DNA of 64,000 nucleotides from Rhodobacterales bacterium HKCCE2091 (GCA_015689685.1 WVSL01000014.1:1-64000), one strand, 5' to 3'; positions 36,552-45,527 are shown, counted from the first letter of the stretch. Numbers and translations are program-made. Notes: generated by a model from the sequence alone, not told the origin.

Positions 36552-37679
36552 ATGGCCGAGCTTCAACTCAGATCCGTCGAGAAGACCTACGGCAATGGCT
36601 ACAAGGCCGTCCACGGCATAGACCTTGACGTGGAGGAAGGCGAGTTCATGGTGCTGGTCGGGCCGTCCGGCTGCGCCAAGTCCACCACGCTCCGGATGAT
36701 CGCGGGGCTGGAGACGATCACCGGGGGCGAAGTCCGGATCGGCGACACCGTGGTCAACGACCTCGTGCCCGGCAAGCGCGGCATCGCGATGGTGTTCCAG
36801 AACTACGCGCTCTACCCGCACATGAAGGTCACGAAGAACCTGTCCTTCGGGCTGCGGCTCAAGGGTGTCGCGAAGCCCAGGATCGCGGCGGCGACGGACG
36901 AGGTCTCGGGCATCCTCGAGATCGAACAGCTTCTCGACCGGCTTCCGAAACAGCTTTCGGGCGGGCAGGCGCAGCGCGTCGCACTCGGCCGCGCGCTGAT
37001 CAAGAGCCCCGATGTCTTCCTGTTCGACGAGCCGCTGTCTAACCTCGACGCCAAGCTCCGCGCCTCGATGCGCGTGCGGATCACCGACCTGCACAAGCGC
37101 CTGCGCGACGAGGGCCGCCCGGCCACCGTCGTCTACGTCACCCACGACCAGGTTGAGGCGATGACGATGGGCGACCGCATCTGCGTGATGAAGGACGGCC
37201 GGATCATGCAGGTCGCCGACCCGCAGACGCTCTATGCCCGGCCCGCCAACGCCTTCGTCGCGGGCTTCATCGGGATGCCCGAGATGAACCTCGTGGACGC
37301 GGTCCTGACCCGCGACGGCGGGGTGCCGCAGCTGACCGTCGCGGGGCAGACCGTCGCCGTGCGCGACGGGCTCGCGGGGCGGATCACCGCCGCCGACGGG
37401 CCGGTCCGGCTCGGCATCCGGCCGCAGCACCTGGACGTCGTGGACCCGGATGCCGCCGACGCCTTCACCGGCGAGATCACGACGACCGAATTCCTCGGAC
37501 ACGAGGTCAACCTGCACGTCCGGCTCGGGGGGGAACCGCTGGTCGCGGTGACGCCGGCCGACGACACCACGACCGCGCTCGGGCGCGGGGACCGCGTCGG
37601 GCTGAAGCCGCGCGGCGCAAAGGTCCACCTCTTCGCCCCCGGAGACGAGGGCGAGAACATTTCGCTCGGTACGCATTGA
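36552..37679 (+). CDS. togA: Oligogalacturonide ABC transporter ATPase (TogA-like) with variant Walker A
   Basis: 375 residues of the MalK/UgpC class. Q-loop FQNYALYPHM, signature LSGGQAQR, Walker [13 protein letters not shown]-loop [10 protein letters not shown] and a C-terminal TOBE region (LGIRPQHLDVV) are intact. The Walker A at residues 37-45 reads GPSGCAKST, with Ala (A42) where Gly normally precedes the catalytic Lys. The base is clear in the sequence (GCC). Since all other motifs are intact and the operon is complete, the protein is probably active. Confidence 0.88.
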   Translation: MAELQLRSVEKTYGNGYKAVHGIDLDVEEGEFMVLVGPSGCAKSTTLRMIAGLETITGGEVRIGDTVVNDLVPGKRGIAMVFQNYALYPHMKVTKNLSFGLRLKGVAKPRIAAATDEVSGILEIEQLLDRLPKQLSGGQAQRVALGRALIKSPDVFLFDEPLSNLDAKLRASMRVRITDLHKRLRDEGRPATVVYVTHDQVEAMTMGDRICVMKDGRIMQVADPQTLYARPANAFVAGFIGMPEMNLVDAVLTRDGGVPQLTVAGQTVAVRDGLAGRITAADGPVRLGIRPQHLDVVDPDAADAFTGEITTTEFLGHEVNLHVRLGGEPLVAVTPADDTTTALGRGDRVGLKPRGAKVHLFAPGDEGENISLGTH

Positions 37680-37698
37680 TCATCAGGGAGGAACCAAG

Positions 37699-38964
37699 AT
37701 GAAGACGCGTAGACTACTGGCCATCGCCCTTGCCACGACCGCGCTGACCGGCCCGGCCATGGCCGAAGAGCTCCGGATGAGCTGGTGGGGCGGCGACAGC
37801 CGCCACGAGGCCACCCAGGCCGCGCTCATGGCCTGCGGCGAGGCTCACGGCCATACCATCAGCCCGGAATTCACCGGCTGGGACGGCCACTTCGAACGCC
37901 TGACCACGCAGATCGCTGGCGGCACCGAGGCCGACATCATGCAGGTGAACTGGCCCTGGCTGCCGATCTACTCGCCCGATGGCAGCGGTTTCGCCGACCT
38001 CAACCAGTATTCCGACATCATCGACCTGTCGAACTGGTCCGAGGCCCAGATCGCCGACGGCACCATGAACGGCGCGCTGAACGGCCTGTCGGTGTCGACC
38101 ACCGGGCGCCTGTTCGTGTTCAACGCGACGACGTGGGACGCGGCGGGGCTCGAGATCCCGACGACCTGGGACGAGCTGATCGCGGCGGGGCCGATCTTCG
38201 CCGAGACCCTCGGCGAGGACTACTACCCGTTCGAGGCGATGGGGCTCGACGCCTCGCTCATCGTCACGCTCTACGGCACGCAGCGCACCGGCCGTCCGCT
38301 GATCGACCCCGCCACGAACGAGATCGCCTGGAGCCAGGAGGAGCTGGCCGAGGCGATCGAATTCTACCAGACCCTCGTCGACAACCACGTCATCGAGGGA
38401 TGGCAGGACCGCGCCGCCGCCGGGGGCATCCCGCTGCACGAGAACCCGGAATGGACCGATGGCCGCATCGCCGGGACCTACCAGTGGGATTCGACCTACT
38501 TTAAGATCGCCGACCCGCTCGAGGAAGGGCAGGAACTGGTCTATGCCGGCATCCTGTCGCAGGACGGCCAGCAGACGCCGGGCATCTACCGCAAGGCGTC
38601 GATGGTGTTCTCGATCTCGGCCAACTCGGAACATCCCGAGGCCGCGGCGGAGATCCTGAACTGCCTGCTGAACGAGGAAGCCGGCGTCATGGCGCTCGGC
38701 GCGACGCGCGGCGTGCCCGCGTCCGACGCGGCGCGCGGCATGCTGCTGGAGGCCGAGGCGATCGAGCCGATCCAGATCACCGCGCAGAGCCAGGTGCTGG
38801 AGGCCGACGGTCCCGCGATCCACTCCTTCATGGAGCATCCCGACGTGCGCGGCGCGATGGAGGAGAACCTGGAACTGTTCGCCTACGGCGAGATCGACGC
38901 GGCCACCGCCGCCGAGGAGATGATCTACGCCATCGAGGAAGTCCTGTCGGAAATCGACAGCTGA
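37699..38964 (+). CDS. togB: Oligogalacturonide-binding periplasmic protein (TogB-like)
   Basis: 421 residues with a signal peptide ending AMAEE (cleavage near residue 22). Mature start LRMSWWGGDSRHEAT, then ISPEFTGWDGHFERLTTQIAGGTEADIMQVNWPWL, which resembles TogB/family 1 binding proteins for uronide oligomers. GGGAGGAACCAAG precedes the ATG. It delivers substrate to the TogMN permease. A GC hairpin after its stop separates it from the enzyme genes. Confidence 0.85.
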   Translation: MKTRRLLAIALATTALTGPAMAEELRMSWWGGDSRHEATQAALMACGEAHGHTISPEFTGWDGHFERLTTQIAGGTEADIMQVNWPWLPIYSPDGSGFADLNQYSDIIDLSNWSEAQIADGTMNGALNGLSVSTTGRLFVFNATTWDAAGLEIPTTWDELIAAGPIFAETLGEDYYPFEAMGLDASLIVTLYGTQRTGRPLIDPATNEIAWSQEELAEAIEFYQTLVDNHVIEGWQDRAAAGGIPLHENPEWTDGRIAGTYQWDSTYFKIADPLEEGQELVYAGILSQDGQQTPGIYRKASMVFSISANSEHPEAAAEILNCLLNEEAGVMALGATRGVPASDAARGMLLEAEAIEPIQITAQSQVLEADGPAIHSFMEHPDVRGAMEENLELFAYGEIDAATAAEEMIYAIEEVLSEIDS

Positions 38965-38980
38965 CCGCCTGACGGAACCT

Positions 38981-39008
38981 CGGACGCCGGGTTCCGCCCC
39001 GGCGTCCG
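38981..39008 (+). terminator. Hairpin after togB-like gene
   Basis: Inverted repeat CGGACGCCGGG / CCCGGCGTCCG with a 6-base loop, 17 bases after the binding-protein stop and 33 before GH28. It has no T-tract. It occupies the same position as the hairpins after the other binding-protein genes in this window. Confidence 0.6.
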
Positions 39009-39040
39009 CACCCCGACCCGACCCGAACGGACCCGGACCC

Positions 39041-40552
39041 ATGCCCAAGCTCGACGTTCTCGCGCTGACCGCGAGAACCGCCGCCCTTCTTCTTGCCCCG
39101 GACGGCGTGAAGTTCCGCCAGGCGCGCCCGGTCGCGTGGCGGCTGACCGGCCCCGGCGGCGGCGTTCGGGCAGAGGGTCTGGCCGATACCGCGGTCCTGT
39201 TCCTCGACCGGCTCGACCCCGGCAGCGCCTACCGCGTCGCGACCCCTTTCGGCGAGATCGGGTTCGAGACACCGCCCTGTACCGGGCTGATGGATCTCGG
39301 GATGTTCGGGGCCTCGCCCCATTCCCGCGACAACACCGACGCCTTCGCCCGCGCCGTCGCCGCGGTGCCCGAAGGCGGCACCCTGCGCGTGCCCCCGGGC
39401 CGCTTCGTGACGCGGCCCGTGTTCCTGAAACCGCGCATGACCCTGCATCTCGACCCCGGCGCCGTGATCGCGGCGCCGGGCGACCGGACCGGCTGGCCGC
39501 AGCTTCCCGCGCGCGACGGCGCGGGCCGGGTGACCGGGACATGGGAAGGATTGCCCGAGGCCAGCTTCGCCGCCCCCGTCACCGCGATCGACTGTCCAGG
39601 CCTGAAGATCACCGGGCGCGGCACCATCGACGCCGGTGGTGACCGCGGCGACTGGTGGACCTGGCCCAAGGAAACCCGCGACGGCGCCCGCCGCCCCCGC
39701 GCGGTCCAGATCATCCATTCCGACGACGTGGTGCTGTCCGGCATCACGATCCGCAACGCGCCGTCCTGGACGCTGCACCCCTACCGCTGCCGCCGCCTCA
39801 CAGCCGCCGCGCTGACCATCGCGAACCCGCCCGACAGCCCCAATACCGACGGTTTCAACCCGGAATCGTGCGATAACGTGACGATCACCGGGGTCGACTT
39901 CTCGGTCGGGGACGATTGCATCGCGATCAAGGCGGGCAAGCGCGCGCCGGACCAGGTCGATCACCTCGCCCCCACGCGCGGCGTCCGGATCGCCCATTGC
40001 CGGATGCGGCGCGGGCACGGCGCGGTCGTGATCGGATCGGAGATGTCGGGGGGCATTTCCGATGTCACCGTCGAGAACTGCGAATTCCACGGCACCGACC
40101 GCGGCCTCCGCATCAAGACCCGCCGCGGGCGCGGCGGGCATGTCCGGGACATCCGCCTGCACGGCGTCGAGATGGACGACGTCGCCACGCCGCTCGCCGT
40201 CAACGCGTTCTACTTCTGCGATCCCGATGGCCGCGACGACTGGGTGCAGGACCGCGCCCCGGCGCCGGTCGACGCCACCACGCCCGAGATCTGCGGCATC
40301 TCGTTCGAGCGGGTTACCGCGCGCGGCGTGTCGGTCGCGGCCGCGGCAATCCTCGGCCTGCCGGAAGCGCCGGTGCGCGGGGTGGCGATGCGGGATTTCC
40401 GCGTCAGTTACGCCCCCGCCGCCGACCCGGAACCGCCCCTGATGGCGCTCGGCGTCGCGCCGGTCTCGGGAGCGGGCCTGATCGAGGAGAACGCAGACGT
40501 CGAGGGTGCGCCCGAGGACATGAACGAGACCGAGGAGGCCATCAGATGCTGA
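39041..40552 (+). CDS. GH28 polygalacturonase without signal peptide
   Basis: 503 residues. Residues ~5-75 look like a small fibronectin-III-type domain, followed by the right-handed beta-helix. All GH28 catalytic motifs are present: NTDGF near 268, GDDC at ~290-293 (the Asp pair), GHG near 326 and RIKTRRGRGG near 357. There is no signal peptide, so it should act in the cytoplasm on imported oligogalacturonides as an exo-acting enzyme of the PehX/YteP-neighbour type rather than a secreted depolymerase. Its stop overlaps the GH105 start by 7 bases. Confidence 0.92.
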   Translation: MPKLDVLALTARTAALLLAPDGVKFRQARPVAWRLTGPGGGVRAEGLADTAVLFLDRLDPGSAYRVATPFGEIGFETPPCTGLMDLGMFGASPHSRDNTDAFARAVAAVPEGGTLRVPPGRFVTRPVFLKPRMTLHLDPGAVIAAPGDRTGWPQLPARDGAGRVTGTWEGLPEASFAAPVTAIDCPGLKITGRGTIDAGGDRGDWWTWPKETRDGARRPRAVQIIHSDDVVLSGITIRNAPSWTLHPYRCRRLTAAALTIANPPDSPNTDGFNPESCDNVTITGVDFSVGDDCIAIKAGKRAPDQVDHLAPTRGVRIAHCRMRRGHGAVVIGSEMSGGISDVTVENCEFHGTDRGLRIKTRRGRGGHVRDIRLHGVEMDDVATPLAVNAFYFCDPDGRDDWVQDRAPAPVDATTPEICGISFERVTARGVSVAAAAILGLPEAPVRGVAMRDFRVSYAPAADPEPPLMALGVAPVSGAGLIEENADVEGAPEDMNETEEAIRC

Positions 40553-41643
40553 TGTCGTATTTCGACGGCTACGCCCGTGGCTACCGGCCCTACAAGGACG
40601 GGGCGTTCTGCTACGAGGACGGCTGCGTCTACCGCGGGCTCGAACTGCTGCACCGCGCGACGGGCGAGGACCGGTGGTTCGACCACATCCTGCGGCTCGC
40701 CTCCGCGCAGGTCGGGCCGGGACCGACGCTGTCGGGATACGATCCGAACGAGTACAACATCGACAACATCCTGTCCGGCCGCGCGCTTCTCTACCTGCAC
40801 GAGCAGACCGGCGAGGACCGCTGGCTGGAGGCCGCCGGGCTGCTCGCCGCGCAGCTCGAAACCCACCCGCGCACGCGTACCGGGGTCTACTGGCACAAGC
40901 TGCGGTATCCTTGGCAGGTCTGGCTGGACGGGCTCTACATGGGGCCGCCGTTCCAGATCGGATACGGCCAGCGCACCGGCGACGACGCGCTGGTGGCGGA
41001 CGCGCTGGCGCAGATCGACGCGGCGCTGACCATGACCTACGTGCCCGAGACCGGGCTCTATGCCCATGCAGTCGACGAGGTGAAGCGCCAGCCCTGGGCG
41101 GACCCGGAAACCGGGCAGTCGCGGGCGCACTGGGCCCGCGCGCTCGGCTGGCTGGCGATGGCGCTCGTCGATGTCGCGGCGCTGGTCGGCCCCGCGCGTT
41201 TCGCCCCGCTTCGGGCGCGGACCGAGCGGCTTCTGTCAGACATCGCAGCCCTGCGGCGGCCGGACGGGCTGTGGTTTCAGGTCATCGACCAGCCGGACCT
41301 GCAGGGCAATTACGAGGAAAGTTCCGCCTCGGCGATGTTCGTCTACGCCCTTCTCGGTGCGCGGGACGCCGGGTTGAAGGCGCCGGTTCCGGCAGGGCTG
41401 TTCGACACGCTGGAGGCGCGGGTGCTCCGCCCCCGGCCCGACGGCACGCCGGAAATGGCCGAGATCTGCCATGTCGCGGGCCTGGGCATGTACGGGAACC
41501 GGTTCCGCGACGGAACTGCCGACTACTACATCTCCGAAGCCCGGGTCGCCGACGACGCGAAGGGGGTCGGCCCTCTGATGATGGCCGCCGCGACGTCGAC
41601 GGGCCGGGCCGGGGACCGCGCGCGGGCGCTCGCCGGGGAATGA
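40546..41643 (+). CDS. GH105 unsaturated uronyl hydrolase
   Basis: 365 residues, an (alpha/alpha)6 barrel of the YteR/GH105 class. YPWQVWLDGLYMGPPF near residue 125 holds the catalytic Asp, with DEVKRQPWADPETGQSRAHWARALGWLAMAL and NYEESSASAMFVYAL blocks downstream. It hydrates and removes a 4,5-unsaturated uronate from the non-reducing end of oligomers, releasing the substrate for KdgF-KduI-KduD. No signal peptide. The ATGA overlap with the CE8 gene indicates tight coupling. Confidence 0.9.
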   Translation: MLMSYFDGYARGYRPYKDGAFCYEDGCVYRGLELLHRATGEDRWFDHILRLASAQVGPGPTLSGYDPNEYNIDNILSGRALLYLHEQTGEDRWLEAAGLLAAQLETHPRTRTGVYWHKLRYPWQVWLDGLYMGPPFQIGYGQRTGDDALVADALAQIDAALTMTYVPETGLYAHAVDEVKRQPWADPETGQSRAHWARALGWLAMALVDVAALVGPARFAPLRARTERLLSDIAALRRPDGLWFQVIDQPDLQGNYEESSASAMFVYALLGARDAGLKAPVPAGLFDTLEARVLRPRPDGTPEMAEICHVAGLGMYGNRFRDGTADYYISEARVADDAKGVGPLMMAAATSTGRAGDRARALAGE

Positions 41644-42872
41644 CCGGCGGCCTCCCGCGTCCCGCGCCGGGGACCGCCGCGCCGCCTCACCGTGCGGCGG
41701 TTCTCGGGGACGGGTGGGACGGCGCGGACGGTGCGCCGGACCTGCGGGTGGGGGACGATGTTCCGACCCTACAGGCGGCGGTCGACGCGGCGGGCGACAT
41801 GCCGAAGTCCCGCGTCGTGATCCAGGTTCCGCCCGGCCACCACGCGGGCCCGGTCCTTGTCCCCCCCGACGGCCCGAAGCTGACGATCCGCGGCCCCGGC
41901 GCCGGTCGTGCCGCGCTGGCGGCACGGGTCGAGGCGCAGATGCCGGGCCTGGAATACGCCGCCCGCTACGGCGCGGCGTTCGACCGCGCGGCCCCCGCCA
42001 CCCGCGACCTCTTTGCCCGCATCGCCGCGCGGGAACGGCTGACCACCGGGAACGCCGCCGTCCTGCGGATCGAGCGGGACGGTACCGTCGTCTCGGGGCT
42101 GACCATCCGCAACGACTACGCCTGCGACCGGCCGGAAGCCGCCCCTGCCGGCGCGGTGCCGGACGCGGATGGCCGCTACGCGGAGGGCCAGCACCAGGCG
42201 GTCGCCGTCCATGTCGCGGGCGCGGACCGGGTAAGGCTGACGGGGCTGCGGCTGTCGTCGTTCCAGGACACGCTCTACCTTCAGGCGCCGGGCCGGACGC
42301 TGGTCGAGACCTGCGAGATCGAGGGCGATGTCGACTTCATCTTCGGCGGCGGCACGGCGTGGTTCGAGGATTGCGAGATCCGGAGCCGGGGTCTGCGCGG
42401 GGCGCCATCCTGGGCGCTGGCCCCGTCAACGAACATCCGCGCGCCGCACGGCTTCGTCCTGTGCGCCTGCCGCTTCATCCATGACGGTGCCGAGGCGGGC
42501 CGCGACGGCGGCTTCTTCCTTGGCCGCCAGTGGTTCGAAGGGGTGCGCGCCACGCCCTACGGCACACCCGATGTGCCGGGGTACGTCGCCCGCGCCGCGG
42601 ACCGAAACGTGTACCGCCCGCCCGAGGGACGGATCAGCCGCGCGACTTTGGAAGCGGTCGGAAAGGTCATGCTGGTCGGCTGCCGGATCGGCGGGCACGT
42701 CGATCCTGCCCGCCCGTGGGACGACTGGGCTTCGGGCCGATGGTCCCCCCGCTTCCGCCCGGTGCAGGCCGGGGCGGGGGACTTCCTGCGATATCTCGGG
42801 AACTGGCTCGACCGGGAAGGGCTCGACTACGCCGACCTAGACCCGGACGAGGAGTGGCTCGTCATCCGCTAG
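41640..42872 (+). CDS. CE8 pectin methylesterase without signal peptide
   Basis: 410 residues. Pectinesterase motifs: QHQAVAVHV, FQDTLYL near 207 (Gln and Asp), GDVDFIFGGGTAWFEDCEI near 229 (second catalytic Asp) and LGRQW near 294, where the family usually has LGRPW. The N-terminus is Pro/Ala/Gly-rich but lacks a hydrophobic core, so cytoplasmic action on imported methyl-oligogalacturonides is predicted. Residues ~90-140 form an extra segment that is common in bacterial CE8 proteins. It is the last gene of the pectin operon, and its end overlaps convergent chrR by 4 bases. Confidence 0.9.
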   Translation: MTGGLPRPAPGTAAPPHRAAVLGDGWDGADGAPDLRVGDDVPTLQAAVDAAGDMPKSRVVIQVPPGHHAGPVLVPPDGPKLTIRGPGAGRAALAARVEAQMPGLEYAARYGAAFDRAAPATRDLFARIAARERLTTGNAAVLRIERDGTVVSGLTIRNDYACDRPEAAPAGAVPDADGRYAEGQHQAVAVHVAGADRVRLTGLRLSSFQDTLYLQAPGRTLVETCEIEGDVDFIFGGGTAWFEDCEIRSRGLRGAPSWALAPSTNIRAPHGFVLCACRFIHDGAEAGRDGGFFLGRQWFEGVRATPYGTPDVPGYVARAADRNVYRPPEGRISRATLEAVGKVMLVGCRIGGHVDPARPWDDWASGRWSPRFRPVQAGAGDFLRYLGNWLDREGLDYADLDPDEEWLVIR

Positions 42873-43504
42873 ATGCGAAAGAACCGCTGCGCGAGGCGCG
42901 GCACGAGGCTCTTGAACCGCAGCGGCGCGTCGGTGGCGGCGAGGCAGATGCAGGGCAAGCCGTCGCCCGCAATCGGCAGGTGCACCATGTCGGCATCCGC
43001 GACCTCGAGATCCCCGACGCCGAAGCTGTCGCTTTCGTCGTGGAAGCTCCCTTGAAGCACGAGAGTCAGTTCCAGCCCGTTATGCCCGTGTTCCGGCACC
43101 GCCTCGCCCGGCGGGATGAACAGGAGCCGTGCGCTGCCGTCCGCGTCGTCGTGCAGGATGCTCTGCCGCACGCCCGGCCCGACCGAGCGCCAGCGCGGAT
43201 CGCGGTCGCCGATGAGCTCCGCCAACGGGCCGGGATAGATGCCACGCCGGGCGGGGCGGGGCGGCGCGATCACGGTGTCGTCCAGCCGAGAAAGCACGGC
43301 GTCGCGCAGGCCCGGTGTCAGGTCCTCGGGCCCCGCGCCGTCGAGCGCGGCGCCGCCGAGCGCCTCTTCGGCACCCAGCGCGGCGCGGCAGGTATCGCAC
43401 ATCGAGACATGGGTCGCGACGACCAGCTCGAACGGGTAGGGCAGCGCGCCGGTCGCGTAGTCGCGCAGCATCGCCTCGGGAACATGATGGCCGATCCCGG
43501 TCAT
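42869..43504 (-). CDS. chrR: ChrR-type zinc anti-sigma factor
   Basis: 211 residues. The N-terminal anti-sigma domain has a zinc site H6...H32-x3-C36-x2-C39 (THVSMCDTC). The C-terminal cupin-like domain has H139, H141, E145 and H175 (PEHGHNGLE, MVHLP), each two residues off the Rhodobacter sphaeroides ChrR numbering. ChrR sequesters RpoE and releases it on singlet oxygen or peroxide signals, using the cupin domain. Its ATG overlaps the rpoE stop. The intact ligand set predicts a working sensor. Confidence 0.93.
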   Translation of the reverse strand: MTGIGHHVPEAMLRDYATGALPYPFELVVATHVSMCDTCRAALGAEEALGGAALDGAGPEDLTPGLRDAVLSRLDDTVIAPPRPARRGIYPGPLAELIGDRDPRWRSVGPGVRQSILHDDADGSARLLFIPPGEAVPEHGHNGLELTLVLQGSFHDESDSFGVGDLEVADADMVHLPIAGDGLPCICLAATDAPLRFKSLVPRLAQRFFRI

Positions 43505-44055
43505 GGTCTTCTCAACTCCTTCAACTCGTGGCGGAGCCGCTCGATGCCGAGCCGAAGCCGTGACTTGATGGTGCCGAGGGGCAAACCGGTCGCGGCCTGG
43601 ATCTCTGCATGGGTCAGCTCGCCGAAATAGGCGGTCTCGATGATCTGCCGCTGGTCCGGCCCGAGCGCCTGGAGCGCACGGCGGAGTTCGGCTGTTTCCT
43701 GTTCAAGTGCCAGCACCTGCGACGCGTCCGGCGGGGCCTCCCCCTCGAGGTCCAGCGGCTCGGGCTCGGGCCGGGACTTGCGCCGGTGCAGGTCGATCTG
43801 GCGGTTGCGCGCGATGCGGTAGATCCAGCCCGAAACCGGCGCACGGGCCGGGTCGAACTGGGCGGCCTTCTGCCAGACGGACAGCATCACGTCCTGAACG
43901 ATGTCCTCGGCCTCGGCGGCGCTGGCCCCGCCACGCCGGACCGCCGCCTTGAGGCGCGGGGCGTAGTGGTCGAAGAGCCGCCCGAAGGCCACGCGGTCGC
44001 GCTTGTCGCGTACCGCGAGCATCCACTTCGTCGGGTTGTCGGTATCGTCGTCCAT
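43501..44055 (-). CDS. rpoE: ECF sigma factor RpoE (ECF11, singlet-oxygen response)
   Basis: 184 residues from the ATG at 44055. Region 2 (FGRLFDHYAPRLKAAVRRGG, AEDIVQDVMLSVWQKAAQFDP) and region 4 (IIETAYFGELTHAEIQAATGLPLGTIKSRLRLGIERL) match R. sphaeroides RpoE. An in-frame extension upstream reaches 44232 but runs across the predicted RpoE promoter and lacks family similarity, so it is rejected. An ATG at 44154 would sit almost at the transcription start. It directs its own operon and the divergent FAD-protein operon. Confidence 0.92.
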   Translation of the reverse strand: MDDDTDNPTKWMLAVRDKRDRVAFGRLFDHYAPRLKAAVRRGGASAAEAEDIVQDVMLSVWQKAAQFDPARAPVSGWIYRIARNRQIDLHRRKSRPEPEPLDLEGEAPPDASQVLALEQETAELRRALQALGPDQRQIIETAYFGELTHAEIQAATGLPLGTIKSRLRLGIERLRHELKELRRP

Positions 44056-44158
44056 CCGTGCCCCACCCGGGCCGCACGACCCGTACCACGGCGGCTGCCC
44101 GCCCGCGGGCGCCGCGGATTCGACTGTTTCAGCGATGGACGTGTCGATCAACATGTGA

Positions 44159-44188
44159 GGTCTACGCGCCGCGCGCGCAGCCGGATCA
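44159..44188 (-). promoter_or_regulatory. RpoE-type promoter of rpoE-chrR
   Basis: On the minus strand TGATCC (44188-44183), an 18-base spacer, then TAGACC (44164-44159). TGATCC is the known -35 element of the R. sphaeroides RpoE regulon. This implies autoregulation and a leader of about 95 bases before the rpoE start at 44055. Confidence 0.7.
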
Positions 44189-44203
44189 AATAAAATGATC
44201 CGG
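44181..44203. repeat. Palindrome joining two divergent RpoE -35 elements
   Basis: CCGGATCA (44181-44188), a 7-base A/T spacer, and TGATCCGG (44196-44203) form a perfect 8-bp inverted repeat. Each arm is the -35 region of one divergent promoter. The A/T core is conspicuous in the GC-rich surroundings. Confidence 0.75.
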
Positions 44204-44223
44204 CCGGGCGCGGGGGGCGTAAC
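44196..44223 (+). promoter_or_regulatory. RpoE-type promoter of the FAD-protein operon
   Basis: TGATCC (44196-44201), an 18-base spacer, then TAAC (44220-44223), about 24 bases before the ATG at 44247. It mirrors the rpoE promoter across the palindrome with equal spacing. AACAGGAGTG supplies the ribosome site. Confidence 0.7.
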
Positions 44224-44246
44224 CCCTCCCAAACAGGAGTGTTTCC

Positions 44247-45527
44247 ATGTCCTTCGACGCCGCCCCGGGCGGGGCCAAGCGGATCGCCGTCATCGGTGGC
44301 GGCATATCCGGCCTCGCCGCCGCCTACCTCTTGTCGCCGCGCAACCGCGTCACGCTGTTCGAGGCGGAGCCGCGGCTCGGAGGTCACGCGCGGACGGTGC
44401 TGGCGGGGCGACACGGGGAGACCCCGGTGGATACCGGCTTCATCGTGTTCAACTACCAGAACTACCCGCACCTGACGGCGATGTTCGACGATCTCGGCGT
44501 CCCGGTCGCGAAAAGCTGCATGAGCTTCGGCGCCTCGATCGACGACGGCCGGGTGGAATACGGCCTGCGCGACCTGTCGACGCTGATGGTCCAACGGCGG
44601 AACGCACTTCGGCCCGGGTTCCTGAGGATGCTGCGCGACATCCTGCACTTCAACGCACGGGCGGAAACAGTGGTGTCGGACGACCGGATGACGGTCGAGG
44701 ATCTCGTCGACCGGCTGAGGCTTGGCCGGTGGTTCCGCAACTATTACCTGATGCCGCTTTGCGGGGCGATCTGGTCGACGCCCGCGGAACAGGTCGGCCG
44801 CTTCCCGGCCCGTGCACTGGTGCAGTTCTTCCGCAACCACGCGCTGCTTAGCACGTACGGCCAGCACCAGTGGTGGACGGTCGATGGCGGCAGCATCGAG
44901 TATGTCCGCCGGCTGGAGGCGCGGCTGCGATCGGCCGGATGCGACCTGCGCACCGGGGCGCCCGTGGCGTCGGTCACCCGGCATCCCGGCGGCGTGACGG
45001 TTCGGCCCGTGGGCGGCGAGGCGGAAGTTTTCGACGAGGTCATCTTCGCCACCCATTCCGACCAGACCCTGCGCCTGCTCGCGGATGCCGGCCCGTGGGA
45101 GCGACGGGCGCTGTCGCGCATCCGCTACCAGGACAACCGCGTCGTCCTGCACCGCGACCCCGCGCTGATGCCGCGCCGCCGCGGCTGCTGGTCGAGCTGG
45201 GTCTACCAGGCCGATACCGGCGCCGCGCAGTCGCGGATCGGGGTGACCTACTGGATGAACCGGCTTCAGAACATCCCCGAAACCGACCCCCTGTTCGTGT
45301 CGCTGAACCCGTCCCGCGACATCCCCGACGAGATGATCTACGACGACACAACTTTCAGCCACCCGGTCTACGACACCGCCGCCTTCGCGGCGCAGGGCGA
45401 GATCGAGGAGATGCAGGGGCTGAACCGGACATGGTTCGCAGGGGCCTGGACCGGCAACGGCTTTCACGAGGACGGTTTCGCCAGCGCGGTCCGGATCGCC
45501 CGTGCGATGGAACGGGTCCCGGCATGA
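44247..45527 (+). CDS. FAD-dependent amine-oxidase-like protein of the RpoE regulon
   Basis: 426 residues. The Rossmann FAD motif IAVIGGGISGLAAAYLL is near residue 13, followed by LFEAEPRLGGHARTV and DTGFIVFNYQNYPHL; the C-terminal FAD block is WFAGAWTGNGFHEDGFASAVR. It matches the flavoprotein found beside DUF1365 and CFA-type methyltransferase genes, in Rhodobacter an RpoE-regulated locus linked to fatty-acid modification. First gene of a four-gene operon. Its exact substrate is not deducible here. Confidence 0.88.
   Translation: MSFDAAPGGAKRIAVIGGGISGLAAAYLLSPRNRVTLFEAEPRLGGHARTVLAGRHGETPVDTGFIVFNYQNYPHLTAMFDDLGVPVAKSCMSFGASIDDGRVEYGLRDLSTLMVQRRNALRPGFLRMLRDILHFNARAETVVSDDRMTVEDLVDRLRLGRWFRNYYLMPLCGAIWSTPAEQVGRFPARALVQFFRNHALLSTYGQHQWWTVDGGSIEYVRRLEARLRSAGCDLRTGAPVASVTRHPGGVTVRPVGGEAEVFDEVIFATHSDQTLRLLADAGPWERRALSRIRYQDNRVVLHRDPALMPRRRGCWSSWVYQADTGAAQSRIGVTYWMNRLQNIPETDPLFVSLNPSRDIPDEMIYDDTTFSHPVYDTAAFAAQGEIEEMQGLNRTWFAGAWTGNGFHEDGFASAVRIARAMERVPA

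Noticed and set aside
44056-44232. In-frame upstream extension of rpoE
   Set aside because: It crosses the predicted RpoE promoter and has no similarity to RpoE N-termini; the start at 44055 fits both family and promoter.
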